A DNA stretch of 64,000 bases, taken from positions 28,933 to 92,932 of the forward strand of contig JAFZXZ010000017.1 of assembly GCA_017616555.1 (NCBI GenBank), written 5' to 3'. This stretch comes from a bacterium (GTDB taxonomy: Bacteria; Auribacterota; UBA3054). The notes under the pieces were generated by a model that saw only the letters and a list, made by a program, of their open reading frames with translations, ran no database searches and had not been told where the DNA came from. Numbering within the stretch: position 1 is the first letter of the stretch; each line of letters opens with the position of its first letter. Both the position numbers and the translations under genes were made by a program. Shown here piece by piece: positions 35,369 to 44,695 of the stretch.

Positions 35369-37978
35369 TTATTTTCTGCGAAGCAAAAGCAAGGCCAGAG
35401 CGAGAAGTCCGAAGACAGCCGGCTCGGGGATAGTGTGGTCGCAGACCACCACGTTCTTGATGTAGGCGCCGGTATCGCGTTCTTCATCTGGGCCGTCGTT
35501 CACAGCTTCGATGTTAAAGGACGTGACGGGCTGGCCGTCGAAATCGGTGTTGAGCACGATCTCGCCGGTGAAGCAGTTAGTCTCATAATCACCCAGAGTC
35601 ACCTGAGTGACGCAGGAATTGGCTTCATCAAGATCCATGGTGTAGGAGAAAGTCTGCCATTGACCGAGCGTGTTGTTTCTCATAAGCTCTTCAACCCCGT
35701 CTCCTCCGGCGGGTTTGTAGCCCAAAACAACTTCCTTAGTATCGCGATCCCTTCTTATGTAGAAAGGCAGGAATCCGTCTCCGGTATTCTGGCAGAACCT
35801 TAGATAGGTCGTGTTGTTGTTGTCCGGCAGGTTGACCAGGCAGCGGAAGGAATAGTGGCTTCCGGCCGGGACGCCGGCGCTGACCTTAACCTTGCTCTGC
35901 TGATCGAAATAGAGGCACTGGATGCCGTCGAAGATCTTAAGAGAAGGCTCGACTTCGTAGAAGTTCTCAACTTTCCAGCATTCCTGATTGTTGATTGAGC
36001 CGAGATGGAAAAGCTCGCCCTCGAATTCGGTCGTGTAGTACCAGCCGCCCACGCCGAAGGTCACGAGCTGGACGAAGGAGCCGGAATTGGTGCCATTGCT
36101 GGCCTCGTATTCGTATTTGAGCCTGGCGGTATAGTAACCGTCCTTCAGGCCCTTGCGGTCAAGCCTGTAAATAACCATGCCCTTGGTGCCGATGGTGCCT
36201 TTGTCGCGCGAGAGTTTCAAATTGTCCGCGTAATCGAGAACTTCAATGTTGAACTTGTAGTTCTGGGCGCCGGCGTTCTCCAAAAGATTGGTGTAAACGC
36301 TCAGACCGCCCATGGAGACCGCTTTTTCGTAAGAGGGAATGGCGATCTTGGGACGCTGGACTTCCGTGATGAGCAGATTGTCGATGGAAACGCCCACTCT
36401 GGAATCTTCGCCGCCGCCGCTGACACCGAATTTTTCAAAGTAGTGCATAGGCACCACCCGGTCATTCATCCTCTTTCTCAGAGGCTTTTCCGTAAAGTTG
36501 GTGGTGAAGTCGCCGAAGGTGAATTCCGTGAGCTGCTGCATCCTGAAGTCCATGGTGTAGGAGAAATCATGCCAGGTCTTGCCAGGCAGACCGTAGTCGC
36601 CGACCAGGGGATATCCTGAAGTGTCGTTGTAGGCCCAGAGCCTGACGTCGTTGCCTTCGGCGTGATACCAAAGGTCAAAGATGGCCGGATTGGCCCAATA
36701 GGTCGAGCGGAAATAGAAGCGGTCGGCTTCGTTTTCAAAATCCCAGCGGAATTTGCAGGAGACTTTGATAATGAGGTTGGAGGGCGTCCAGATGGGATAC
36801 CAATAGCCGTCCCAGCCGCTGGCTTTTTCAAAGGTCGCGCACTGACCTTCCCAGGGATCGGATGGCGTGTTGACGTAAGCTTCGTTCGTTACGGGAGAAT
36901 AATCGTTGCCTTCCTCTTTTCCGAACCAGCCCTGCTGACCGTGAAGCTCGCCAGGCTGCATATAGGGAGCCTCAAAATCTTCATAGTAGAAGACCAGGCC
37001 GGATCTGACGTTCAACGGAATGTCGAATTTTCCGTAAGGCGAGCAGTCGAAAGTGAGGATCGTGCGGTAGAAACCGTCGCCCATGACGCTGCGATTAAAA
37101 GTAACCTTGTGGCTCTTGGTTGTCTTGCAAACACCGGTGGACGCGAAGGTGAGCCACTCCGGATCGCCCAGGGCGGAAACGGTGTATTCGAATTCACCGC
37201 CGCCGTTGTTGGCTACGACGAATTCGCGGCTGGCGACGTTGCGGCCTATTAAAACGGGATCAGTCGGCATGGAAGGGACCGGCGTGGTCAGCGCCTCGTA
37301 AGCGACCTCGATGTCGTCCACGGCGGTGACGTAACCGCTGCCCTGCGCCACATAACCGCCGGCGAAGACAGCCGCGCCGATATGCGTGATCCTGAAGTTG
37401 GGAAGGATAACGTTTTCCGGAACGTTGGTGACGCCGTTGGCGATGACGTTGACGAGGCGGCGAGAGGGATACTGGATATTGAATTCCAGCTCATTGTCCT
37501 TGTCTCCGCCGATGCCGCCAAACTCCATCTGAACTTTGTCGCTGTGGATGATGTAAAAAGTGCCGCCGTTGCGGTAAGCCCAGAGGGCGCGGCCGTTGGA
37601 GGTCCCGTTGCCGAACATGAAGCCGCTGATGTTGCTAAGGGAGCGGTGTTTCAAACGGATCCTCATAATGCCGGTCTCGGTGAACATGGTTTCCTCGGCC
37701 CCGGTGGGGATCCATACGCCGGAGTTGCCGGAGTTAAATCCGTCGGCGTCGTTCTTCGTCACGGTCAGACACTTTGACTCCATGACGTCGCTTTCCACTT
37801 TATAGGCGAAATTCGTCTGGTATTTGGTCTGCCAAACGCTCGCCGCTTCGCATTGCGGCAGAAAATCGCCGGAGCTGTAACTTTCAAAGTCCTCCTTGAA
37901 GAAAACGCTCGGGTCCGCTTGAACATAAGCCGCGGATACAGCCAGCGCCGCTAAGAGAAAAATGATTCCTTTTTTCAT
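35369..37978 (-). CDS. PEP-CTERM protein with three beta-sandwich repeats
   Basis: 869 residues, a paralogue of the 840-residue protein at 870-3392. Signal peptide MKKGIIFLLAALAVSAAYVQA; three modules opening with KEDFESYSSGDF, YEDFEAPYMQPGELHGQQGWF and TEFEGELFHLGSINNQECW, joined by Ig/BACON-like linkers (FVVANNGGGEFEYTVSALGDPEWLTFAS...VTFNRSVMGDGFYRTILTF). The tail is a PEP-CTERM signal (IPEPAVFG, Leu/Ala helix, LLRRK). Asn-rich and aromatic modules suggest carbohydrate contact, but no catalytic motif was seen. SD GAGGTGA lies 3-4 bases before the ATG, like the other family members. It has its own terminator. Confidence 0.85.
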   Translation of the reverse strand: MKKGIIFLLAALAVSAAYVQADPSVFFKEDFESYSSGDFLPQCEAASVWQTKYQTNFAYKVESDVMESKCLTVTKNDADGFNSGNSGVWIPTGAEETMFTETGIMRIRLKHRSLSNISGFMFGNGTSNGRALWAYRNGGTFYIIHSDKVQMEFGGIGGDKDNELEFNIQYPSRRLVNVIANGVTNVPENVILPNFRITHIGAAVFAGGYVAQGSGYVTAVDDIEVAYEALTTPVPSMPTDPVLIGRNVASREFVVANNGGGEFEYTVSALGDPEWLTFASTGVCKTTKSHKVTFNRSVMGDGFYRTILTFDCSPYGKFDIPLNVRSGLVFYYEDFEAPYMQPGELHGQQGWFGKEEGNDYSPVTNEAYVNTPSDPWEGQCATFEKASGWDGYWYPIWTPSNLIIKVSCKFRWDFENEADRFYFRSTYWANPAIFDLWYHAEGNDVRLWAYNDTSGYPLVGDYGLPGKTWHDFSYTMDFRMQQLTEFTFGDFTTNFTEKPLRKRMNDRVVPMHYFEKFGVSGGGEDSRVGVSIDNLLITEVQRPKIAIPSYEKAVSMGGLSVYTNLLENAGAQNYKFNIEVLDYADNLKLSRDKGTIGTKGMVIYRLDRKGLKDGYYTARLKYEYEASNGTNSGSFVQLVTFGVGGWYYTTEFEGELFHLGSINNQECWKVENFYEVEPSLKIFDGIQCLYFDQQSKVKVSAGVPAGSHYSFRCLVNLPDNNNTTYLRFCQNTGDGFLPFYIRRDRDTKEVVLGYKPAGGDGVEELMRNNTLGQWQTFSYTMDLDEANSCVTQVTLGDYETNCFTGEIVLNTDFDGQPVTSFNIEAVNDGPDEERDTGAYIKNVVVCDHTIPEPAVFGLLALALLLLRRK

Positions 37979-38064
37979 AAATCACCTCGTGTTGGTTTGA
38001 ATTCTAATTGTCAAATATATATTGTAGCAAATTTAACGCTTTCATATTTGGTAAAATAATTTTC

Positions 38065-38508
38065 ATGGAGCACAAAGATTACATGCAGCTGACTGTCAAG
38101 GAAGCCAAAGAGGCCGCCGCTATTGGCGAAGTCCCGGTCGGGTGCGTCATTGCGGACGAAGCCGGGAACGTCATTGCTTCCGCCCACAACCTTACGGAAA
38201 AAGGCCAGGACGCCACCGCCCACGCGGAGCTTTTGGCCATAAAGGAAGCCCAGAAAAAATTGGGCCGCCGCCTCACTGGCTGCACGCTTTACGTTACCCT
38301 TGAGCCCTGCCCCATGTGCTCCGGCGCCATTCTGCTCAGCAGGATCAAAACTGTCGTTTTCGGAGCGCGCGACTGGGAAAGAGGCGCCCTGCTTTCCAAC
38401 GCCAACCTCGCCAATACCTGGGCGGGCGGCAAAGTTGAAGTGTTGGAAGGGTTTTGCTCGCTTGAATGCGAGACGCTTCTCAAGGATTTCTTTTCTGCCC
38501 GCAGATAA
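38065..38508 (+). CDS. tadA: tRNA-specific adenosine deaminase
   Basis: 147 residues from the ATG at 38065; an in-frame start at 38008 would add 19 poorly conserved residues inside the promoter region. The zinc deaminase motifs are complete: TAHAELLAI with H53 and catalytic E55, and EPCPMCSGAI with C82 and C85. TadA converts A34 of tRNA-Arg(ACG) to inosine. A TAAAAT (38052-38057) lies only 7 bases before the ATG and could be the -10 box, which would make the leader very short; no SD is visible. Two palindromes and the next operon follow. Confidence 0.92.
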   Translation: MEHKDYMQLTVKEAKEAAAIGEVPVGCVIADEAGNVIASAHNLTEKGQDATAHAELLAIKEAQKKLGRRLTGCTLYVTLEPCPMCSGAILLSRIKTVVFGARDWERGALLSNANLANTWAGGKVEVLEGFCSLECETLLKDFFSARR

Positions 38509-38524
38509 TCCCCTCCCTTCGGCC

Positions 38525-38566
38525 CAATATATTGTTAAAAAAAGGCCCTTTTGATACAATATATTG
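38525..38566. promoter_or_regulatory. Twin CAATATATTG palindromes over the jetA promoter
   Basis: The self-complementary 10-mer CAATATATTG is present at 38525-38534 and 38557-38566, exactly 32 bp centre to centre (three helical turns). A sigma-70 promoter lies between: TTGTTA (38532-38537), 17 bases, TACAAT (38555-38560). Each palindrome overlaps one promoter element, as expected for a repressor operator. Confidence 0.6.
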
Positions 38567-38592
38567 AGTGTGTATTCGTATAAGAAGGGATT

Positions 38593-40134
38593 ATGGACAA
38601 CAATATAATTGAACAGATCGATCCCGCGCCGCAGCCTGATCTTTTTCAGGCTGTGGCGCCGGAACCCACTTTTCTGGATCTTCTTCCAGCCAGTCACTGC
38701 GCTTTTCTAAGTTCAGAGCGGCGGTGGTATTACGCCACCATTCTCTATTTTCTCTTTCTGCGCCGCCAGGCCCATGAAGTCGAAAAGTATCACAACGATA
38801 TCTACGACGCCGTCCAATCGCTCCTGGAAACTGCCGGCCCTTACAGCCAGCAGACTTTCCGAGCCGACATGGAGCAGCTCATGCTCTGGGGCAACGTCGA
38901 GCGCCGCATCGAACCGAAAAGACTGCAGCACATCGCGGACAGGAGAGTGCAGAAATTCCTCTACCGCCTGACCGACCATACCAGGGCGCTATTGGAGAGT
39001 CTGTCGCTCGTACGCTCCGTGGAGAATCTGAACGCCGTCACGCTTGACCAGGACCATCTTCTGGATCTTCAGGAACTCGTCGAAAAGATCGGCCTTTGCC
39101 TTTCCCGCGGCGAGAATTTGACGGATGCGGAATTGAGAAGGCTCGCCAGGAACATCTCTGAATTAGACAACCGCTGCCGCCTCGTCGCCAACGAGATCAG
39201 CGACTTCGGCGCCAGGATCGCGACTTTCAACATCGAGCCTTTCCAGCTCGAGACTCTGCCGCAAATAATCGACCGCCTGGCCAGGTACGTTGACCAATAT
39301 CTGCAGCGCGTGGCGAACCTGACGCCTCCCGTTTACAACGCGCTCTCGCGCTGGAATTCCCAGCAGGGGCTCGCCATTTTAAGGAACGCCAGGGAAGCGA
39401 TGAGGCTGCACGCCGAGAACAATCCTCTGGCAGGCGCCCTGGCTGAGCAGGACGACCCCATCGAACAGATGCTGGCGAGGCTTATCCCCTTCTTCGCTCC
39501 CGAAGGCGTCTTCCAGCTTCTCTGCCTCCGTGTCAACGAGCAGGTCAGGATACTTATCAGCCGCATCAGGCAGTACCTCGACGACATCAGGCACCGCAAC
39601 ATCAGGATAAGGATCCTCCGCCGCCGCGCCAACGAATGCATCGGCGCTCCAGATGAAGCGCTGCCGGAGATCAAAGCTTTCATAAGGGAGCTCTTCTCCG
39701 TCGGACAAATTTATAACGACATGGGCGGCGGCACTCCGGAAGACCGCGTTCCCCCGCCGAGGCCCAATTACTGGCGCCGCCGCGCCATAAGGCCGCCTTT
39801 CCGCAACGCCGCCATCATCGCCAAAACAGGCTCGGCAAGCGCCAGCCGCGAACTGGAAAAAGCGAAGGCCAAACGCCTGAGGGACTTCATGCTCCTGAAA
39901 GCTTATCCAATGGGACAGCGCGGCCCCATCCATTTGTTCTCCCTTAAGAACATGGACGACATCAGGAACTACATGGATTCCGTCAAGTTCTACAAGATCG
40001 GAAGGAAGCACGGCATCAGACTTGGGTACACCTTAAAGCAGCCTGACAAAAACGCGCCGCAGGCGGAATTCAAAGGCGGGAAATGGTATTTCTCCTCCCC
40101 CGACTACACCGTAGATTTTCAGGAAAACAACTAA
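38593..40134 (+). CDS. jetA: JetA/MksF-like kleisin subunit of an SMC complex
   Basis: 513 residues. The N-terminus FLDLLPASHCAFLSSERRWYYATILYFLF has the winged-helix pattern of JetA/MksF (MukF-like) proteins. The middle is helical and Arg/Leu-rich (LVEKIGLCLSRGENLTDAELRRLARNISELDNRCRL), and the C-terminus (about 420-505) is a second small domain. It is followed 6 bases later by a JetB/MksE-like gene and then by a MukB-like ATPase, which supports the call more than the sequence alone. As kleisin it would bridge the ATPase heads. SD AAGAAGG lies 4-5 bases before the ATG. Confidence 0.75.
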   Translation: MDNNIIEQIDPAPQPDLFQAVAPEPTFLDLLPASHCAFLSSERRWYYATILYFLFLRRQAHEVEKYHNDIYDAVQSLLETAGPYSQQTFRADMEQLMLWGNVERRIEPKRLQHIADRRVQKFLYRLTDHTRALLESLSLVRSVENLNAVTLDQDHLLDLQELVEKIGLCLSRGENLTDAELRRLARNISELDNRCRLVANEISDFGARIATFNIEPFQLETLPQIIDRLARYVDQYLQRVANLTPPVYNALSRWNSQQGLAILRNAREAMRLHAENNPLAGALAEQDDPIEQMLARLIPFFAPEGVFQLLCLRVNEQVRILISRIRQYLDDIRHRNIRIRILRRRANECIGAPDEALPEIKAFIRELFSVGQIYNDMGGGTPEDRVPPPRPNYWRRRAIRPPFRNAAIIAKTGSASASRELEKAKAKRLRDFMLLKAYPMGQRGPIHLFSLKNMDDIRNYMDSVKFYKIGRKHGIRLGYTLKQPDKNAPQAEFKGGKWYFSSPDYTVDFQENN

Positions 40135-40140
40135 AAGACT

Positions 40141-40881
40141 ATGAACGAACAATACTTTGAAAACGAGACGGAGAACTACTCCGACCAGATCGATCAGCTG
40201 AACATCCACAGCGTCAGGGCGCTTCTGAACGTGCTTTTGGAATCGCCCTTCTTCTACCAGACCGACGACCCGGACCTCTTCGCCTACCTGAGATTGAACC
40301 AGGAAGCCGTCGGCCACTTCTTCATGCGCTACTTCGGCTGGGAGCTCTACGTTGACCGCCAGGCTGCAAGAATAATAAAGCCGCAGCTCTACAACAATTC
40401 CTTGAAGCCGTCGCAAAGGGACATGTTCGACCTGACGAGAAGGGACGAATGCTCGGTCTTCATGCTGCTTTTGGAATTCTACGAAAAGCTCCTCAGGGAC
40501 TTCAACTCCAATTACGACGACGATAAAAGGCTGCGCTTCCTCATCTCGGACTTCGTCCAGTACTGCTTCAACCGCTTCAACGAGGAGCTTGAGGACGGCG
40601 AATCGAGTGAGAAAGCGATAGTGGACGCCTGCCGCACGCTCTTCCCGAAGCTGATAAAATACCGCTTCATCGAGCAGAAAGAAAAAGCCGAGGTCGGAAA
40701 AGACGAGCGCCTGCCGGAAGGCTTAGAGCAGCAGGTCATGTACGAATTTCTCCCCGGCATCCACTGCTACCGTCCGGACGTTCTCACCTTCAAGGAGATC
40801 GCCAGGCTCTACTCCAAGCAGGACGGAACTAAAGAAGAAGCTGACTTAAAGGAAGAAGAAACTGAACAGGAAAATTTTTAA
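40141..40881 (+). CDS. jetB: JetB/MksE-like subunit of an SMC complex
   Basis: 246 residues. VRALLNVLLESPFFYQTDDPDLFAYLRLNQEAVGHFFMRYFGWELYVDRQAARI matches the pattern of JetB/MksE winged-helix proteins (DUF4194/DUF6063 type). The middle RRDECSVFMLLLEFYEKLL and DFVQYCFNRFNEEL are helical; the last 20 residues are acidic (KEEADLKEEETEQENF). It should bind the kleisin and the ATPase head. Start ATG is 6 bases after the jetA stop. Confidence 0.75.
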   Translation: MNEQYFENETENYSDQIDQLNIHSVRALLNVLLESPFFYQTDDPDLFAYLRLNQEAVGHFFMRYFGWELYVDRQAARIIKPQLYNNSLKPSQRDMFDLTRRDECSVFMLLLEFYEKLLRDFNSNYDDDKRLRFLISDFVQYCFNRFNEELEDGESSEKAIVDACRTLFPKLIKYRFIEQKEKAEVGKDERLPEGLEQQVMYEFLPGIHCYRPDVLTFKEIARLYSKQDGTKEEADLKEEETEQENF

Positions 40882-40894
40882 ATAGGTGAATACG

Positions 40895-43800
40895 ATGAAC
40901 GGAAACCACAGTTGGGAAAACGCTTTGAATTTGAGGGCATTGCGCCTTATCAATTTCCATAACTTCGCCGACGAGACCATAAAGATCCACGGCAGCCTCT
41001 TTCTCATGGGCAACAACGGCACCGGCAAGACGACCATAATAGACGCGGTGCAATTAGCCCTGACCGGCGGACAAAGGCTGATGTTCAACGCCGCTACCGT
41101 AATAGGCGGGCGCTCGGAATCCGGCCGCAGCCTTTCCGGCGTTCTGCTTCAGCACAACTTCGAGACCGGCAAAGTTGGCCGTGCCGGCGGCGCAGTCGGC
41201 TACGTCGCCCTCGAACTGCTCGATCCCAAGAGCCAGAACCCCGTGACGATAGGCGTCGGCGCCTTCGCCGAGAATCTCGACCAGCGTCCGGAAATGTGGG
41301 GCTTCATTGTTGACGCTCCCCTCTCCGACGTCCAGCTCACCGTTAGGGTGAACGACGTTTCCGAAGCGCCCCAGTACCGCCCCGTGGACAAGAAGGAACT
41401 GCCAGGCTTGGTCGGCAAGACGCGAGTTTACGACATCGGGCGCTACCGCACGCAGGTCGCGAACCGCTTCTTCGGCGGACGCTCGAATTTTGAGCGCGTG
41501 GCCGATCTCTTAAAGGCCAGCAAATCCTACAAGGACCTGGTCGTCAAAGCCCGCGACTTCGAAGGCCTCTTCGCGGCCCTCTTGCCCGCTCCCGACCACC
41601 AGGTCTTCCAGGACATCGAAACGACGCTGCAGAACCTGGAGACCATCGAGAGCGACATCAAAGGCCTTAAGAAAGAAGCCGAGCTGCTCGATGAGGCGAA
41701 CAAGACCGTAGCCAAGATCGCTTCCTCCAAAGCGAGGATCGAGGAATGCCGCTACCTGAAGCTAAGGAACTCCCTAAACAACCTCGCCTCGGAATTAAAG
41801 AGCCAGGAAAGAGCCGTCGCCGTCAACCGCCAGAACCAGATCGACGCCAAGAACAAACTTGACGACCTCCTGCCGAAACTCGAGCAGACAAGGACGACCT
41901 TGGCTGAAGTGAGGACCGGCACCGGCGCCAAGCTCTGGGAAGAAGCGGAACGCCTTGAAAAAGAACTGGCGAAACTGAAAGAGGATTCCGTCACCTTCAA
42001 GGAAGAAACGGAAAAAGAATTGCAGAAGCAGGCTACGCTTGAAAAGGACAAGGCGAACGCCAACGCCGACGTTTTGGAAGCCATCCGCTCCCAGAACGCC
42101 ATAATAAAGACCATATCTGTTCCGGTCTGCCCCGAGACAGTGAAAGAAGCCTCTGACCATCTTTCCAAAACGATCGCCTCTTTGAAGAAAGCTTACAAGA
42201 ACGCCGAGGAAACGACCGAGTGCGACACCGAAGCGCTCTCCCGCTCCCAGAAGCTGGCAGTAAGGGCCGCCGACAACCTGCTGCAGGCCTTAAGAGACGA
42301 AAAGCAGACTCTCTCTCTGCGACTTTCCGACTTGGAAAGGGAAGGCAAAGTGACGGCCGCCGTCCCGACCATGGAAGTGATGCCCAGAGTCATCGGCTAC
42401 AGGGATTTTCTGGACGCGCTGAAGAGAGAAGGCCTGAAAGCCGAGCCGCTCTTTTCTATGCTCGATTTCGCGCCCAATACGCCGCCCCAGCTCATGAACC
42501 TGATCGAGTCTTTCCTTGGCGACGAATGGCTCGGCACCATCATCCCCGAAGAGGAGGATCTCGAAGAAGTCATAAGGTTGGCCGGCAAAGCCAATCCCGG
42601 GATCAGGATAGCCGACACTTCCCGCCTCATGGCCACGAAGAGCCCGAAACCCCTGGACAATTCCATCGCCAAATATCTGAAGACCGCGAACGGCTTCGCC
42701 CGCTGCTTTGTTGACACTCAGCTCGGCAAGATCAGGATCTGCGACCTGGCCGCCACTCCGGACGGCGACTGGCTGTCCCGAGAAGGCCTTGTCAAAGAGC
42801 GCGCCGTTTACCGCTACATCAAGCGTGAAGCGGAAGGACTCCTTGGCAAAGCGCGCCGCCAGGCCGCCCAGGAAAAACTCCTGACCGAACAGAAGATCAA
42901 AAATAAAGAGCTCAGCAATATCGCCGACGGCCTCAGGAAAAAGCAAGCCTCCCTCAGCGAAACGATTGAAACGATCTACAAGATAAAGATCCAGCTGGAA
43001 GAAAAAGTCTCGCCATGGCTCATCGCCCACCGCCTCACCCAGAGAGCCGCCAACGACAAGCTCCTCAATGAAATGAAGGAAAGAGTCGAGAAAGCCCAGA
43101 GCCTGCAGGCCAAATCCCAGCGCCAGATCGTGAGGATCACCAAGCAGATCAAGGAGCTAAGAGAGGACAAGCAGTTCCAGACCACCGGCGACATCCACAA
43201 ACAGCTAGACATCCTAAAAAAGCGCCTGACGGAAGAAGAGAAGGAACGCGAGGAGCTCGTCGAAATGATCGCCCGCTACAAGGAACGCGTCTCCATTCTG
43301 GAAGCCCAGAACGCCAAGACCAGGCTCAGCTACAACGAAGCCGTGAACCAGGCGGCCGACAAGAAGAAACTTCTGGAAGACAGCCTCTCTGAAGAATACC
43401 CCGACCTCGAGAGCTACCTCAAGGAGACCTACGGCGCAGAGAACGTCCAGGAAGGAAGATTGGCCGAGATAATAAAGATCCAGGAGCGCGTAATAAACCG
43501 CGAGATCGGAAGCTTAGTTGGCAGCGACGACTCCCGCTCCAAGGGCGGACTCATCCACCATGAGCTGCTCTGGACGAAATATGCCTTCACCTACCGCGAG
43601 GACATCAACGACCTCATCGACCAGGACGGCCGCGACCTCAAGACCATAACCTTGAAACTGAACGACCAGCTCACCCAGCTCGAGAATTCCGTCAGCGACA
43701 ACAGAAGAAAACTTCTCGAGAAAACGATCCTGGGCGATCTCTCCAACCAGTACACCAGGGACCTCTACAGGTTGAAAGAGAGTTTGGAAGCCGTCAACCT

Positions 43801-44695
43801 CATGCTGGAAGGCCTTAGTTTCGGCCGCTCCCAGTACCGCTTCACCCAGAAGATCAAGAATGAATACCGTCAGGTTTACGGCATCGTCAGAAGAGCCGGC
43901 GACATCGACGAAGACAGCCAGGAGCAGCTGAAAGCCTTCTTCGAATCTAAGATCGGCGAACTGCGCATGCAGCCAGACGGCTCTCTCCCCTCCTTCCTTG
44001 ACTACCGCCACTGGTTCGACTACCAGCTGCATGTGAAAGTCGTAGGCACCGAGGGCGAAGGCATCGAGTTGACGAACGACATCCGCCGCCTTGGTTCCGG
44101 CGGCGAACAGGCCGTGCCGAACTATCTTCTCATAATGGCCATGAGCGCTTTGCTCTACAACCAGATCAACGCCAGGATCCGCTTCCTCCTCTTCGACGAA
44201 GCCTTCTACGGCATCGACGCGGAAAGAAGAGAAGAATTGCTGCGCTTCGCCAACAGACTCGGCCTCTCCCTTGTCATCGCCACTCCGGAAATGGACGGCG
44301 TCACGGAAGCCATGCGCGAATCCACCACGCTCCTCCTTGAAAAGAACGCCAACAACGAGATCTTCATCGGCAACTTCGTCTGGGAATCCCAGGAAGGCCA
44401 GCAAATGGATATCTTCAACCAGGAAGCGAACGAAGAGGAGACCTACACCATCGGCGTGAAGAAAGAGAAAACTCCCGAACCGGAACCCGAGCCCGAACCC
44501 GAGCCCGAACCGGAACCCGAACCGAAGCCCGCTCCCAAGAAGACGCTTGCCAAACCAAAACCGGCAAAGAAACCCGCACCCAAAAAAGCGCCCGCCAAAG
44601 CGGTCAAAAAGCCCGCTCCGAAAAAGCCCGCCAAACCCGCTCCCAAAGCGAAGCCGAAAGCCAAAGCTAAAGCCAAACCCAAAGGCAAAAAATAA
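40895..44695 (+). CDS. jetC: JetC/MksB-like SMC ATPase with PE-repeat and histone-H1-like tail
   Basis: 1266 residues from the ATG at 40895 (GGTGA 5 bases before); a GTG at 40886 would add three. Walker A GNNGTGKT at 39-46, long coiled coils with a globular middle near 480-620, ABC signature RLGSGGEQAVPNYLLI and Walker B RFLLFDEAFYGID with the catalytic Glu. This is the MukB/MksB/JetC class, with no SMC hinge recognised. After the head, residues 1194-1266 are a low-complexity tail: eight PE repeats, then about 55 residues of only Lys, Pro and Ala (plus a few Thr, Leu, Val, Gly), as in histone H1 tails. The tail should bind DNA. The stop overlaps cdd by TAATG, and no JetD gene follows. Confidence 0.85.
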   Translation: MNGNHSWENALNLRALRLINFHNFADETIKIHGSLFLMGNNGTGKTTIIDAVQLALTGGQRLMFNAATVIGGRSESGRSLSGVLLQHNFETGKVGRAGGAVGYVALELLDPKSQNPVTIGVGAFAENLDQRPEMWGFIVDAPLSDVQLTVRVNDVSEAPQYRPVDKKELPGLVGKTRVYDIGRYRTQVANRFFGGRSNFERVADLLKASKSYKDLVVKARDFEGLFAALLPAPDHQVFQDIETTLQNLETIESDIKGLKKEAELLDEANKTVAKIASSKARIEECRYLKLRNSLNNLASELKSQERAVAVNRQNQIDAKNKLDDLLPKLEQTRTTLAEVRTGTGAKLWEEAERLEKELAKLKEDSVTFKEETEKELQKQATLEKDKANANADVLEAIRSQNAIIKTISVPVCPETVKEASDHLSKTIASLKKAYKNAEETTECDTEALSRSQKLAVRAADNLLQALRDEKQTLSLRLSDLEREGKVTAAVPTMEVMPRVIGYRDFLDALKREGLKAEPLFSMLDFAPNTPPQLMNLIESFLGDEWLGTIIPEEEDLEEVIRLAGKANPGIRIADTSRLMATKSPKPLDNSIAKYLKTANGFARCFVDTQLGKIRICDLAATPDGDWLSREGLVKERAVYRYIKREAEGLLGKARRQAAQEKLLTEQKIKNKELSNIADGLRKKQASLSETIETIYKIKIQLEEKVSPWLIAHRLTQRAANDKLLNEMKERVEKAQSLQAKSQRQIVRITKQIKELREDKQFQTTGDIHKQLDILKKRLTEEEKEREELVEMIARYKERVSILEAQNAKTRLSYNEAVNQAADKKKLLEDSLSEEYPDLESYLKETYGAENVQEGRLAEIIKIQERVINREIGSLVGSDDSRSKGGLIHHELLWTKYAFTYREDINDLIDQDGRDLKTITLKLNDQLTQLENSVSDNRRKLLEKTILGDLSNQYTRDLYRLKESLEAVNLMLEGLSFGRSQYRFTQKIKNEYRQVYGIVRRAGDIDEDSQEQLKAFFESKIGELRMQPDGSLPSFLDYRHWFDYQLHVKVVGTEGEGIELTNDIRRLGSGGEQAVPNYLLIMAMSALLYNQINARIRFLLFDEAFYGIDAERREELLRFANRLGLSLVIATPEMDGVTEAMRESTTLLLEKNANNEIFIGNFVWESQEGQQMDIFNQEANEEETYTIGVKKEKTPEPEPEPEPEPEPEPEPKPAPKKTLAKPKPAKKPAPKKAPAKAVKKPAPKKPAKPAPKAKPKAKAKAKPKGKK

